Assembly: GCF_051020765.1 (NCBI RefSeq)
Contig: NW_027469582.1
Location: forward strand, 1-64,000
Origin: Lasioglossum baleicum
Taxonomy: Eukaryota > Arthropoda > Insecta > Hymenoptera > Halictidae
Length of the DNA: 64,000 nt
Direction: 5' to 3'
Shown: in pieces, positions 11,480-23,400 of the stretch
Layout of the letters: the number at the start of each line of letters is the position of its first letter
How positions within the stretch are numbered: position 1 is the first letter of the stretch
Position numbers and translations under genes: made by a program
Notes under the pieces: generated by a model
What the model was told of the DNA's origin: nothing
The model's database searches: none
What the model saw: the letters and a program-made list of their open reading frames with translations, nothing else

Positions 11480-14040
11480 ACTAGCCTGCGGGATGCATCC
11501 TCTCGCACGTGTTTTTACTCGACCAGCCTGCGGGATGCACCCTCTCGCACGTGTTTTTACTCGACTAGCCTGCGGGATGCATCCTCTCGCACGTGTTTTT
11601 ACTCGACTAGCCTGCGGGATGCATCCTCTCGCACGTGTTTTTACTCGACTAGCCTGCGGGATGCATCCTCTCGCACGTGTTTTTGCTCGACTAGCCTGCG
11701 GGATGCATCCTCTCGCACGTGTTTTTGCTCGACTAGCCTGCGGGATGCATCCTCTCGCACGTGTTTTTACTCGACTAGCCTGCGGGATGCATCCTCACGC
11801 ACGTGTTTTTACTCGACTAGCCTGCGGGATGCATCCTCTCGCACGTGTTTTTACTCGACTAGCCTGCGGGATGCATCCTCTCGCACGTGTTTTTACTCGA
11901 ATAGCCTGCGGGATGCACCCTCGCACGTGTTTTTACTCGACTAGCCTGCGGGAAGCATCCTCTCGCACGTGTTTTTACTCGACTAGCCTGCGGGATGCAT
12001 CCTCTCGCACGTGTTTTTACTCGACTAGCCTGCGGGATGCATCCTCTCGCACGTGTTTTTATTCGAATAGCCTGCGGGATGCACCCTCGCACGTGTTTTT
12101 ACTCGACTAGCCTGCGGGATGCATCCTCTCGCACGTGTTTTTACTCGACTAGCCTGCTGGAAGCATCCTTTCGCACGTGTTTTTACTCGACTAGCCTGCG
12201 GGAAGCATCCTCTCGCACGTGTTTTTACTCGACTAGCCTGCGGGATGCATCCTCTCGCACGTGTTTTTGCTCGACTAGCCAAGCGCATCCCAAAAAACCT
12301 GCGCATGCGCATCCCAAAAAACCTGCGCATGCGCATCCCACAAAACCTGCGCATGCGCATCCCACAAAACCTGCGCATACGCATCCCACAAAACCTCGCA
12401 CGTGTTTTTACTCGACTAGCCGGCGGGATGCATCCTCTCGCACGTGTTTTTACTGGACTAGCCTGCGGGATGCATCCTCTCGCACGTGTTTTTACTCGAC
12501 TAGCCTGCGGGATGCATCCTCTCGCACGTGTTTTTGCTCGACTAGCCATGCGCATCCCAAAAAACCTGCGTATGCGCATCCCAAAAAACCTGCGCATGCG
12601 CATCCCACACAACCTGCGCATGCGCATCCCACAAAACCTCGCACGTGTTTTTACTCGACTAGCCTGCGGGAAGCATCCTCTCGCACGTGTTTTCACTCGA
12701 CTAGCCTGCGGGATGCATCCTCCCGCACGTGTTTTTACTCGACTAGCCTGCGGGATGCATCCTCTCGCACGTGTTTTTACTCGACCAGCCTGCGGGATGC
12801 ACCCTCTCGCACGTGTTTTTACTCGACTAGCCTGCGGGATGCATCCTCTCGCACGTGTTTTTACTCGACTAGCCTGCGGGATGCATCCTCTCGCACGTGT
12901 TTTTACTCGACTAGCCTGCGGGATGCATCCTCTCGCACGTGTTTTTGCTCGACTAGCCTGCGGGATGCATCCTCTCGCACGTGTTTTTGCTCGACTAGCC
13001 TGCGGGATGCATCCTCTCGCACGTGTTTTTACTCGACTAGCCTGCGGGATGCATCCTCACGCACGTGTTTTTACTCGACTAGCCTGCGGGATGCATCCTC
13101 TCGCACGTGTTTTTACTCGACTAGCCTGCGGGATGCATCCTCTCGCACGTGTTTTTACTCGAATAGCCTGCGGGATGCACCCTCGCACGTGTTTTTACTC
13201 GACTAGCCTGCGGGAAGCATCCTCTCGCACGTGTTTTTACTCGACTAGCCTGCGGGATGCATCCTCTCGCACGTGTTTTTACTCGACTAGCCTGCGGGAT
13301 GCATCCTCTCGCACGTGTTTTTATTCGAATAGCCTGCGGGATGCACCCTCGCACGTGTTTTTACTCGACTAGCCTGCGGGATGCATCCTCTCGCACGTGT
13401 TTTTACTCGACTAGCCTGCTGGAAGCATCCTTTCGCACGTGTTTTTACTCGACTAGCCTGCGGGAAGCATCCTCTCGCACGTGTTTTTACTCGACTAGCC
13501 TGCGGGATGCATCCTCTCGCACGTGTTTTTGCTCGACTAGCCAAGCGCATCCCAAAAAACCTGCGCATGCGCATCCCAAAAAACCTGCGCATGCGCATCC
13601 CACAAAACCTGCGCATGCGCATCCCACAAAACCTGCGCATACGCATCCCACAAAACCTCGCACGTGTTTTTACTCGACTAGCCGGCGGGATGCATCCTCT
13701 CGCACGTGTTTTTACTGGACTAGCCTGCGGGATGCATCCTCTCGCACGTGTTTTTACTCGACTAGCCTGCGGGATGCATCCTCTCGCACGTGTTTTTGCT
13801 CGACTAGCCATGCGCATCCCAAAAAACCTGCGTATGCGCATCCCAAAAAACCTGCGCATGCGCATCCCACACAACCTGCGCATGCGCATCCCACAAAACC
13901 TCGCACGTGTTTTTACTCGACTAGCCTGCGGGAAGCATCCTCTCGCACGTGTTTTCACTCGACTAGCCTGCGGGATGCATCCTCCCGCACGTGTTTTTAC
14001 TCGACTAGCCTGCGGGATGCATCCTCTCGCACGTGTTTTT
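11480..14040 (+). repeat. 1,262-bp tandem duplication
   Basis: Two adjacent copies, about 11,480-12,741 and 12,742-14,040, match at a constant offset of 1,262 bp, including the CGACCAGCC unit (11521/12783), two 40-bp short units, the GAAGCATCCTTTCGC unit, the rare AAGCGCATCC start of the B cluster (12281/13543) and the CCCACACAACC unit of the second cluster. I saw almost no differences between the copies, which suggests a recent event. The period leaves remainder two modulo three, so one copy shifts frame relative to the other. Confidence 0.9.
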
Positions 14041-17000
14041 GCTCGACTAGCCTGCGGGATGCATCCTCTCGCACGTGTTTTTGCTCGACTAGCCTGCGGG
14101 ATGCATCCTCCCGCACGTGTTTTTACTCGACTAGCCTGCGGGATGCATCCTCTCGCACGTGTTTTTACTGGACTAGCCTGCGGGATGCATCCTCTCGCAC
14201 GTGTTTTTACTCGACCAGCCTGCGGGATGCACCCTCTCGCACGTGTTTTTACTCGACTAGCCTGCGGGATGCATCCTCTCGCACGTGTTTTTACTCGACT
14301 AGCCTGCGGGATGCATCCTCTCGCACGTGTTTTTACTCGACTAGCCTGCGGGATGCATCCTCTCGCACGTGTATTTGCTCGACTAGCCTGCGGGATGCAT
14401 CCTCTCGCACGTGTTTTTGCTCGACTTGCCTGCGGGATGCATCCTCTCGCACGTGTTTTTACTCGACTAGACTGCGGGATGCATCCTCACGCACGTGTTT
14501 TACTCGACTAGCCTGCGGGATGCATCCTCTCGCACGTGTTTTTACTCGACTAGCCTGCGGGATGCATCCTCCCGCACGTGTTTTTACTCGACTAGCCTGC
14601 GGGTTGCATCCTCTCGCACGTGTTTTTGCTCGACTAGCCTGCGGGATGCATCCTCTCGCACGTGTTTTTGCTCGACTAGCCTGCGGGATGCATCCTCCCG
14701 CACGTGTTTTTACTCGACTAGCCTGCGGGATGCATCCTCTCGCACGTGCTTTTACTGGACTAGCCTGCGGGATGCATCCTCTCGCACGTGTTTTTACTCG
14801 ACCAGCCTGCGGGATGCACCCTCTCGCACGTGTTTTTACTCGACTAGCCTGCGGGATGCATCCTCTCGCACGTGTTTTTACTCGACTAGCCTGCGGGATG
14901 CATCCTCTCGCACGTGTTTTTACTCGACTAGTCTGCGGGATGCATCCTCTCGCACGTGTTTTTGCTCGACTAGCCTGCGGGATGCATCCTCTCGCACGTG
15001 TTTTTGCTCGACTCGCCTGCGGGATGCATCCTCTCGCACGTGTTTTTACTCGACTAGCCTGCGGGATGCATCCTCACGCACGTGTTTTACTCGACTAGCC
15101 TGCGGGATGCATCCTCTCGCACGTGTTTTTACTCGACTAGCCTGCGGGATGCATCCTCACGCACGTGTTTTACTCGACTAGCCTGCGGGATGCATCCTCT
15201 CGCACGTGTTTTTACTCGACTAGCCTGCGGGATGCATCCTCCCGCACGTGTTTTTACTCGACTAGCCTGCGGGATGCATCCTCTCGCACGTGTTTTTGCT
15301 CGACTAGCCTGCGGGATGCATCCTCTCGCACGTGTTTTTGCTCGACTAGCCTGCGGGATGCATCCTCTCTCACGTGTTTTTACTCGACTAGCCTGCGGGA
15401 TGCATCCTCTCGCACGTGTTTTTACTCGACTAGCCTGCGGGAAGCATCCTCTCGCACGTGTTTTTACTCGACTAGCCTGCGGGATGCATCCTCTCGCACG
15501 TGTTTTTACTCGACTAGCCTGCGGGATGCACCCTCTCGCACGTGTTTTTACTCGACTAGCCTGCGGGATGCATCCTCTCGCACGTGTTTTTACTGGACTA
15601 GCCTGCGGGATGCATCCTCTCGCACGTGTTTTTACTCGACTAGCCTGCGGGATGCATCCTCTCGCACGTGTTTTTACTCGAATAGCCTGCGGGATGCATC
15701 CTCTCGCACGTGTTTTTACTCGACTAGCCTGCGGGATGCATCCTCTCGCACGTGTTTTTACTCGACTAGCCTGCTGGAAGCATCCTCTCGCACGTGTTTT
15801 TACTCGACTAGCCTGCGGGAAGCATCCTCTTGCACGTGTTTTTACTCGACTAGCCTGCGGGATGCATCCTCTCGCACGTGTTTTTGCTCGACTAGCCTGC
15901 GGGATGCATCCTCTCGCACGTGTTTTTACTCGACTAGCCTGCGGGAAGCATCCTCTCGCACGTGTTTTTACTCGACTAGCCTGCGGGAAGCATCCTGTCG
16001 CACGTGTTTTTACTCGACTAGCCTGCGGGATGCATCCTCTCGCACGTGTTTTTGCTCGACTAGCCTGCGGGATGCATCCTCTCGCACGTGTTTTTGCTCG
16101 ACTAGCCTGCGGGATGCATCCTCTCGCACGTGTTTTTGCTCGACTAGCCTGCGGGATGCATCCTCTCGCACGTGTTTTTACTCGACTAGCCTGCGGGAAG
16201 CATCCTCTCGCACGTGTTTTTACTCGACTAGCCTGCGGGAAGCATCCTCTCGCACGTGTTTTTACTCGACTAGCCTGCGGGATGTATCCTCTCGCACGTG
16301 TTTTTACTCAACTAGCCTGCGGGATGCATCCTCTCGCACGTGTTTTTACTCGACTAGCCTGCGGGATGCATCCTCTCGCACGTGTTTTTACTCGACTAGC
16401 CTGCGGGAAGCATCCTCTCGCACGTGTTTTTACTCGACTAGCCTGCGGGATGCATCCTCTCGCACGTGTTTTTGCTCGACGAGCCTGCGGGATGCATCCT
16501 CTCGCACGTGTTTTTGCTCGACTAGCCTGCGGGATGCATCCTCTCGCACGTGTTTTTACTCGACTAGCCTGCGGGATGCATCCTTTCGCACGTGTTTTTG
16601 CTCGACTAGCCTGCGGGATGCATCCTCTCGCACGTGTTTTTGCTCGACTGGCCTGCGGGATGCATCCTCTCTCACGTGTTTTTACTCGACTAGCCTGCGG
16701 GATGCATCCTCTCGCACGTGTTTATGCTCGACTAGCCTGCGGGATGCATCCTCTCGCACGTGTTTTTGCTCGACTAGCCTGCGGGATGCATCCTCTCGCA
16801 CGTGTTTTACTCGACTAGCCTGCGGGATGCATCCTCTCGCACGTGTTTTTACTCGACTAGCCTGCGGGATGCATCCTCCCGCACGTGTTTTTTACTCGAC
16901 TAGCCTGCGGGATGCATCCTCTCGCACGTGTTTTTGCTCAACTAGCCTGCGGGATGCATCCTCTCGCACGTGTTTTTACTCGACTAGCCTGCGGGATGCA

Positions 17001-20000
17001 TCCTCTCGCACGTGTTTTTACTCGACTAGCCTGCGGGATGCATCCTCTCGCACGTGTTTTTACTGGACTAGCCTGCGGGATGCATCCTCTCGCACGTGTT
17101 TTAACTCGACTAGCTTGCGGGATGCATCCTCTCGCACGTGTTTTTACTCGAATAGCCTGCGGGATACATCCTCTCGCACGTGTTTTTACTCGACTAGCCA
17201 GCGGGATGCATCCTCTCGCACGTGTTTTTACTCGACTAGCCTGCTGGAAGCATCCTCTCGCACGTGTTTTTACTCGACTAGCCTGCGGGAAGCATCCTCT
17301 TGCACGTGTTTTTACTCGACTAGCCTGCGGGATGCATCCTCTCGCATTTGTTTTTGCTCGACTAGCCTGCGGGATGCATCCTCTCGCACGTGTTTTTACT
17401 CGACTAGCCTGCGGGATGCATCCTCTCGCACGTGTTTTTACTCGACTAGCCTGCGGGAAGCATCCTCTCGCACGTGTTTTTACTCGACTAGCCTGCGGGA
17501 AGCATCCTCTCGCACGTGTTTTTACTCGACTAGCCTGCGGGAAGCATCCTCTTGCACGTGTTTTTACTCGACTAGCCTGCGGGATGCATCCTCTCGCACG
17601 TGTTTTTGCTCGACTAGCCTGCGGGATGCATCCTCTCGCACGTGTTTTAACTCGACTAGCCTGCGGGATGCATCCTCTCGCACGTGTTTTTACTCGACTA
17701 GCCTGCGGGAAGCATCCTCTCGCACGTGTTTTTACTCGACTAGCCTGCGGGAAGCATCCTCTCGCACGTGTTTTTACTCGACTAGCCTGCGGGATGCATC
17801 CTCTCGCACGTGTTTTTGCTCGACTAGCCTGCGGGATGCATCCTCTCGCACGTGTTTTTGCTCGACTAGCCTGCGGGATGCATCCTCTCGCACGTGTTTT
17901 TGCTCGACTAGCCTGCGGGATGCATCCTCTCGCACGTGTTTTTACTCGACTAGCCTGCGGGAAGCATCCTCTCGCACGTGTTTTTACTCGACTAGCCTGC
18001 GGGAAGCATCCTCTCGCACGTGTTTTTACTCGACTAGCCTGCGGGAAGCATCCTCTCGCACGTGTTTTTACTCGACTAGCCTGCGGGAAGCATCCGCTCG
18101 CACGTGTTTTTACTCAACTAGCCTGCGGGATGTATCCTCTCGCACGTGTTTTTACTCGACTAGCCTGCGGGATGCATCCTCTCGCACGTGTTTTTACTCG
18201 ACTAGCCTGGGGGATGCATCCTCTCGCACGTGTTTTTACTCGACTAGCCTGCGGGAAGCATCCTCTCGCACGTGTTTTTACTCGACTAGCCTGCGGGAAG
18301 CATCCTCTCGCACGTGTTTTTACTCGACTAGCCTGCGGGATGCATCCTCTCGCACGTGTTTTTGCTCGACTAGCCTGCGGGATGCATCCTCTCGCACGTG
18401 TTTTTGCTCGACTAGCCTGCGGGATGCATCCTCTCGCACGTGTTTTTACTCGACTAGCCTGCGGGAAGCATCCTCTCGCACGTGTTTTTACTCGACTAGC
18501 CTGCGGGAAGCATCCTCTCGCACGTGTTTTTACTCGACTAGCCTGCGGGCTGTATCCTCTCGCACGTGTTTTTGCTCGACTAGCCTGCGGGATGCATCCT
18601 CTCGCACGTGTTTTTGCTCGACTAGCCTGCGGGATGCATCCTCACGCACGTGTTTTACTCGACTAGCCTGCGGGATGCATCCTCTCGCACGTGTTTTTAC
18701 TCGACTAGCCTGCGGGATGCATCCTCCCGCACGTGTTTTCACTCGACTAGCCTGCGGGATGCATCCTCTCGCACGTGTTTTACTCGACTAGCCTGCGGGA
18801 TGCATCCTCTCGCACGTGTTTTTACTCGACTAGCCTGCGGGATGCATCCTCTCGCACGTGTTTTTGCTCGACTAGCCTGCGGGATGCATCCTCTCGCACG
18901 TGTTTTTACTCGACTAGCCTGCGGGAAGCATCCTCTCGCACGTGTTTTTACTCGACTAGCCTGCGGGATGCATCCTCACGCACGTGTTTTTACTCGACTA
19001 GCCTGCGGGATGCATCCTCCCGCACGTGTTTTTACTCGACTAGCCTGCGGGATGCATCCTCCCGCACGTGTTTTTACTCGACTAGCCTGCGGGATGCATC
19101 CTCCCGCACGTGTTTTTACTCGACTAGCCTGCGGGATGCATCCTCTCGCACGTGTTTTTACTGGACTAGCCTGCGGGATGCATCCTCTCGCACGTGTTTT
19201 TACTCGACTAGCCTGCGGGATGCATCCTCTCGCACGTGTTTTTACTCGAATAGCCTGCGGGATGCATCCTCTCGCACGTGTTTTTACTCGACTAGCCTGC
19301 GGGATGCATCCTCTCGCACGTGTTTTTACTCGACTAGCCTGCTGGAAGCATCCTCTCGCACGTGTTTTTACTCGACTAGCCTGCGGGAAGCATCCTCTTG
19401 CACGTGTTTTTACTCGACTAGCCTGCGGGATGCATCCTCTCGCACGTGTTTTTGCTCGACTAGCCTGCGGGATGCATCCTCTCGCACGTGTTTTTACTCG
19501 ACTAGCCTGCGGGATGCATCCTCTCGCACGTGTTTTTACTCGACTAGCCTGCGGGAAGCATCCTCTCGCACGTGTTTTTACTCGACTAGCCTGCGGGAAG
19601 CATCCTCTCGCACGTGTTTTTACTCGACTAGCCTGCGGGATGCATCCTCTCGCACGTGTTTTTGCTCGACTAGCCTGCGGGATGCATCCTCTCGCACGTG
19701 TTTTTGCTCGACTAGCCTGCGGGATGCATCCTCTCGCACGTGTTTTTGCTCGACTAGCCTGCGGGATGCATCCTCTCGCACGTGTTTTTACTCGACTAGC
19801 CTGCGGGAAGCATCCTCTCGCACGTGTTTTTACTCGACTAGCCTGCGGGAAGCATCCTCTCGCACGTGTTTTTACTCGACTAGCCTGCGGGATGTATCCT
19901 CTCGCACGTGTTTTTACTCAACTAGCCTGCGGGATGCATCCTCTCGCACGTGTTTTTACTCGACTAGCCTGCGGGATGCATCCTCTCGCACGTGTTTTTA

Positions 20001-20472
20001 CTCGACTAGCCTGCGGGATGCATCCTCTCGCACGTGTTTTTACTCGACTAGCCTGCGGGAAGCATCCTCTCGCACGTGTTTTTACTCGACTAGCCTGCGG
20101 GAAGCATCCTCTCGCACGTGTTTTTACTCGACTAGCCTGCGGGATGCATCCTCTCGCACGTGTTTTTGCTCGACTAGCCTGCGGGATGCATCCTCCCGCA
20201 CGTGTTTTTGCTCGACTAGCCTGCGGGATGCATCCTCTCGCACGTGTTTTTACTCGACTAGCCTGCGGGATGCATCCTCTCGCACGTGTTTTTACTCGAC
20301 TAGCCTGCGGGAAGCATCCTCTCGCACGTGTTTTTACTCGACTAGCCTGCGGGAAGCATCCTCTCGCACGTGTTTTTACTCGACTAGCCTGCGGGATGCA
20401 TCCTCTCGCACGTGTTTTTGCTCGACTAGCCTGCGGGATGCATCCTCTCGCACGTGTTTTTGCTCGACTAGC
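13901..20472 (+). repeat. Satellite domain 2: pure unit A
   Basis: About 6.5 kb of A units with no B cluster. Variation is by single substitutions: blocks of GGAAGCATCC units, CTTGCACG, CGAATAGCC and CCTGCTGGAAGC. The ordered series ACTGGAC, ACTCGAC, CGAATAG, two normal units, CTGGAAGC and CTTGCACG recurs (near 15,590, 17,060 and 19,150), giving a loose higher-order period of about 1.5-2.1 kb. No gene or unrelated sequence is seen. Confidence 0.88.
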
Positions 20473-23400
20473 CATGCGCATCCCAATAAACCTGCGCATG
20501 CGCATCCCACAAAACCTGCGCATGCGCATCCCACAAAACCTGCGCATACGCATCCCACAAAACCTCGCACGTGTTTTTACTCGACTAACCGGCGGGATGC
20601 ATCCTCTCGCACGTGTTTTTACTGGACTAGCCTGCGGGATGCATCCTCTCGCACGTGTTTTTACTCGACTAGCCTGCGGGATGCATCCTCTCGCACGTGT
20701 TTTTGCTCGACTAGCCATGCGCATCCCAAAAAACCTGCATATGCGCATCCCACAAAACCTCGCACGTGTTTTTACTCGACTAGCCTGCGGGAAGCATCCT
20801 CTCGCACGTGTTTTTACTCGACTAGCCTGCGGGATGCATCCTCCCGCACGTGTTTTTACTCGACTAGCCTGCGGGATGCATCCTCTCGCACGTGTTTTTA
20901 CTGGACTAGCCTGCGGGATGCATCCTCTCGCACGTGTTATTACTCGACTAGCCTGCGGGATGCATCCTCTCGCACGTGTTTTTACTCGAATAGCCTGCGG
21001 GATGCATCCTCTCGCACGTGTTTTTACTCGACTAGCCTGCGGGATGCATCCTCTCGCACGTGTTTTTACTCGACTAGCCTGCTGGAAGCATCCTCTCGCA
21101 CGTGTTTTTACTCGACTAGCCTGCGGGAAGCATCCTCTTGCACGTGTTTTTACTCGACTAGCCTGCGGGATGCATCCTCTCGCACGTGTTTTTGCTCGAC
21201 TAGCCTGCGGGATGCATCCTCTCGCACGTGTTTTTACTCGACTCGCCTGCGGGATGCATCCTCTCGCACGTGTTTTTACTCGACTAGCCTGCGGGAAGCA
21301 TCCTCTCGCACGTGTTTTTACTCGACTAGCCTGCGGGAAGCATCCTCTCGCACGTGTTTTTACTCGACTAGCCGGCGGGATGCATCCTCACGCACGTGTT
21401 TAACTCGACTAGCCTGCAGGATGCATCCTCTCGCACGTGTTTTTACTCGACTAGCCTGCGGGATGCATCCTCCCGCACGTGTTTTTACTCGACTAGCCTG
21501 CGGGATGCATCCTCTCGCACGTGTTTTTACTGGACTAGCCTGCGGGATGCATCCTCTCGCACGTGTTTTTACTCGACTAGCCTGCGGGATGCATCCTCTC
21601 GCACGTGTTTTTACTCGAATAGCCTGCGGGATGCATCCTCTCGCACGTGTTTTTACTCGACTAGCCTGCGGGATGCATCCTCTCGCACGTGTTTTTACTC
21701 GACTAGCCTGCTGGAAGCATCCTCTCGCACGTGTTTTTACTCGACTAGCCTGCGGGAAGCATCCTCTTGCACGTGTTTTTACTCGACTAGCCTGCGGGAT
21801 GCATCCTCTCGCACGTGTTTTTGCTCGACTAGCCTGCGGGATGCATCCTCTCGCACGTGTTTTTACTCGACTAGCCTGCGGGATGCATCCTCTCGCACGT
21901 GTTTTTACTCGACTAGCCTGCGGGAAGCATCCTCTCGCACGTGTTTTTACTCGACTAGCCTGCGGGAAGCATCCTCTCGCACGTGTTTTTACTCGACTAG
22001 CCTGCGGGATGCATCCTCACGCACGTGTTTATCTCGACTAGCCTGCAGGATGCATCCTCTCGCACGTGTTTTTACTCGACTAGCCTGCGGGATGCATCCT
22101 CCCGCACGTGTTTTTACTCGACTAGCCGGCGGGATGCATCCTCTCGCACGTGTTTTTACTGGACCAGCCTGCGGGATGCATCCTCTCGCACGTGTTTTTA
22201 CTCGACTAGCCTGCGGGATGCATCCTCTCGCACGTGTTTTTACTCGAATAGCCTGCGGGATGCATCCTCTCGCACGTGTTTTTACTCGACTAGCCTGCGG
22301 GAAGCATCCTCTCGCACGTGTTTAACTCGACTAGCCTGCGGGAAGCATCCTCTCGCACGTGTTTTTACTCGACTAGCCTGCGGGAAGCATCCTCTCGCAC
22401 GTGTTTTTACTCGACTAGCCTGCGGGATGCATCCTCACGCACGTGTTTTTACTCGACTTGCCTGCGGGATGCATCCTCCCGCACGTGTTTTTACTCGACT
22501 AGCCTGCGGGATGCATCCTCTCGCACGTGTTTTTACTGGACTAGCCTGCGGGATGCATCCTCTCGCACGTGTTTTTACTCGACTAGCCTGCGGGAAGCAT
22601 CCTCTCGCACGTGTTTAACTCGACTAGCCTGCGGGAAGCATCCTCTCGCACGTGTTTTTACTCGACTAGCCTGCGGGAAGCATCCTCTCGCACGTGTTTT
22701 TACTCGACTAGCCTGCGGGATGCATCCTCACGCACGTGTTTAACTCGACTAGCCTGCAGGATGCATCCTCTCGCACGTGTTTTTACTCGACTAGCCTGCG
22801 GGATGCATCCTCCCGCACGTGTTTTTACTCGACTAGCCTGCGGGATGCATCCTCTCGCACGTGTTTTTACTGGACTAGCCTGCGGGATGCATCCTCTCGC
22901 ACGTGTTTTTACTCGACTAGCCTGCTGGAAGCATCCTCTCGCACGTGTTTTTACTCGACTAGCCTGCGGGAAGCATCCTCTTGCACGTGTTTTTACTCGA
23001 CTAGCCTGCGGGATGCATCCTCTCGCACGTGTTTTTGCTCGACTAGCCTGCGGGATGCATCCTCTCGCACGTGTTTTTACTCGACTAGCCTGCGGGATGC
23101 ATCCTCTCGCACGTGTTTTTACTCGACTAGCCTGCGGGAAGCATCCTCTCGCACGTGTTTTTACTCGACTAGCCTGCGGGAAGCATCCTCTCGCACGTGT
23201 TTTTACTCGAATAGCCTGCGGGATGCATCCTCACGCACGTGTTTAACTCGACTAGCCTGCAGGATGCATCCTCTCGCACGTGTTTTTACTCGACTAGCCT
23301 GCGGGATGCATCCTCCCGCACGTGTTTTTACTCGACTAGCCTGCGGGATGCATCCTCTCGCACGTGTTTTTTCTGGACTAGCCTGCGGGATGCATCCTCT

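Larger units (their letters stand above)
1..13900 (+). repeat. Satellite domain 1: mixed A and B units
   Basis: B clusters lie at about 1-31 (cut by the window edge), 393-484, 1057-1170, 1323-1438, 2052-2166, 4413-4502, 6497-6586, 6990-7080, 7233-7348, 7710-7806, 10348-10462, 10615-10706, 12281-12396, 12548-12638, 13543-13658 and 13810-13900 (ends accurate to a base or two). Many end with a CATACGCATCCC unit and are followed by an A unit reading GACTAGCCGGCGGG. The 40-bp short A unit (GCACCCTCGCACG, for example near 2957, 3630, 5122, 8388, 9560, 11919, 12080, 13181 and 13342) was seen only in this domain. A units with CTGCAG in place of CTGCGG recur as linked markers (846, 1841, 2361, 3324, 4824, 5408, 6779, 9259). 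Confidence 0.9.
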
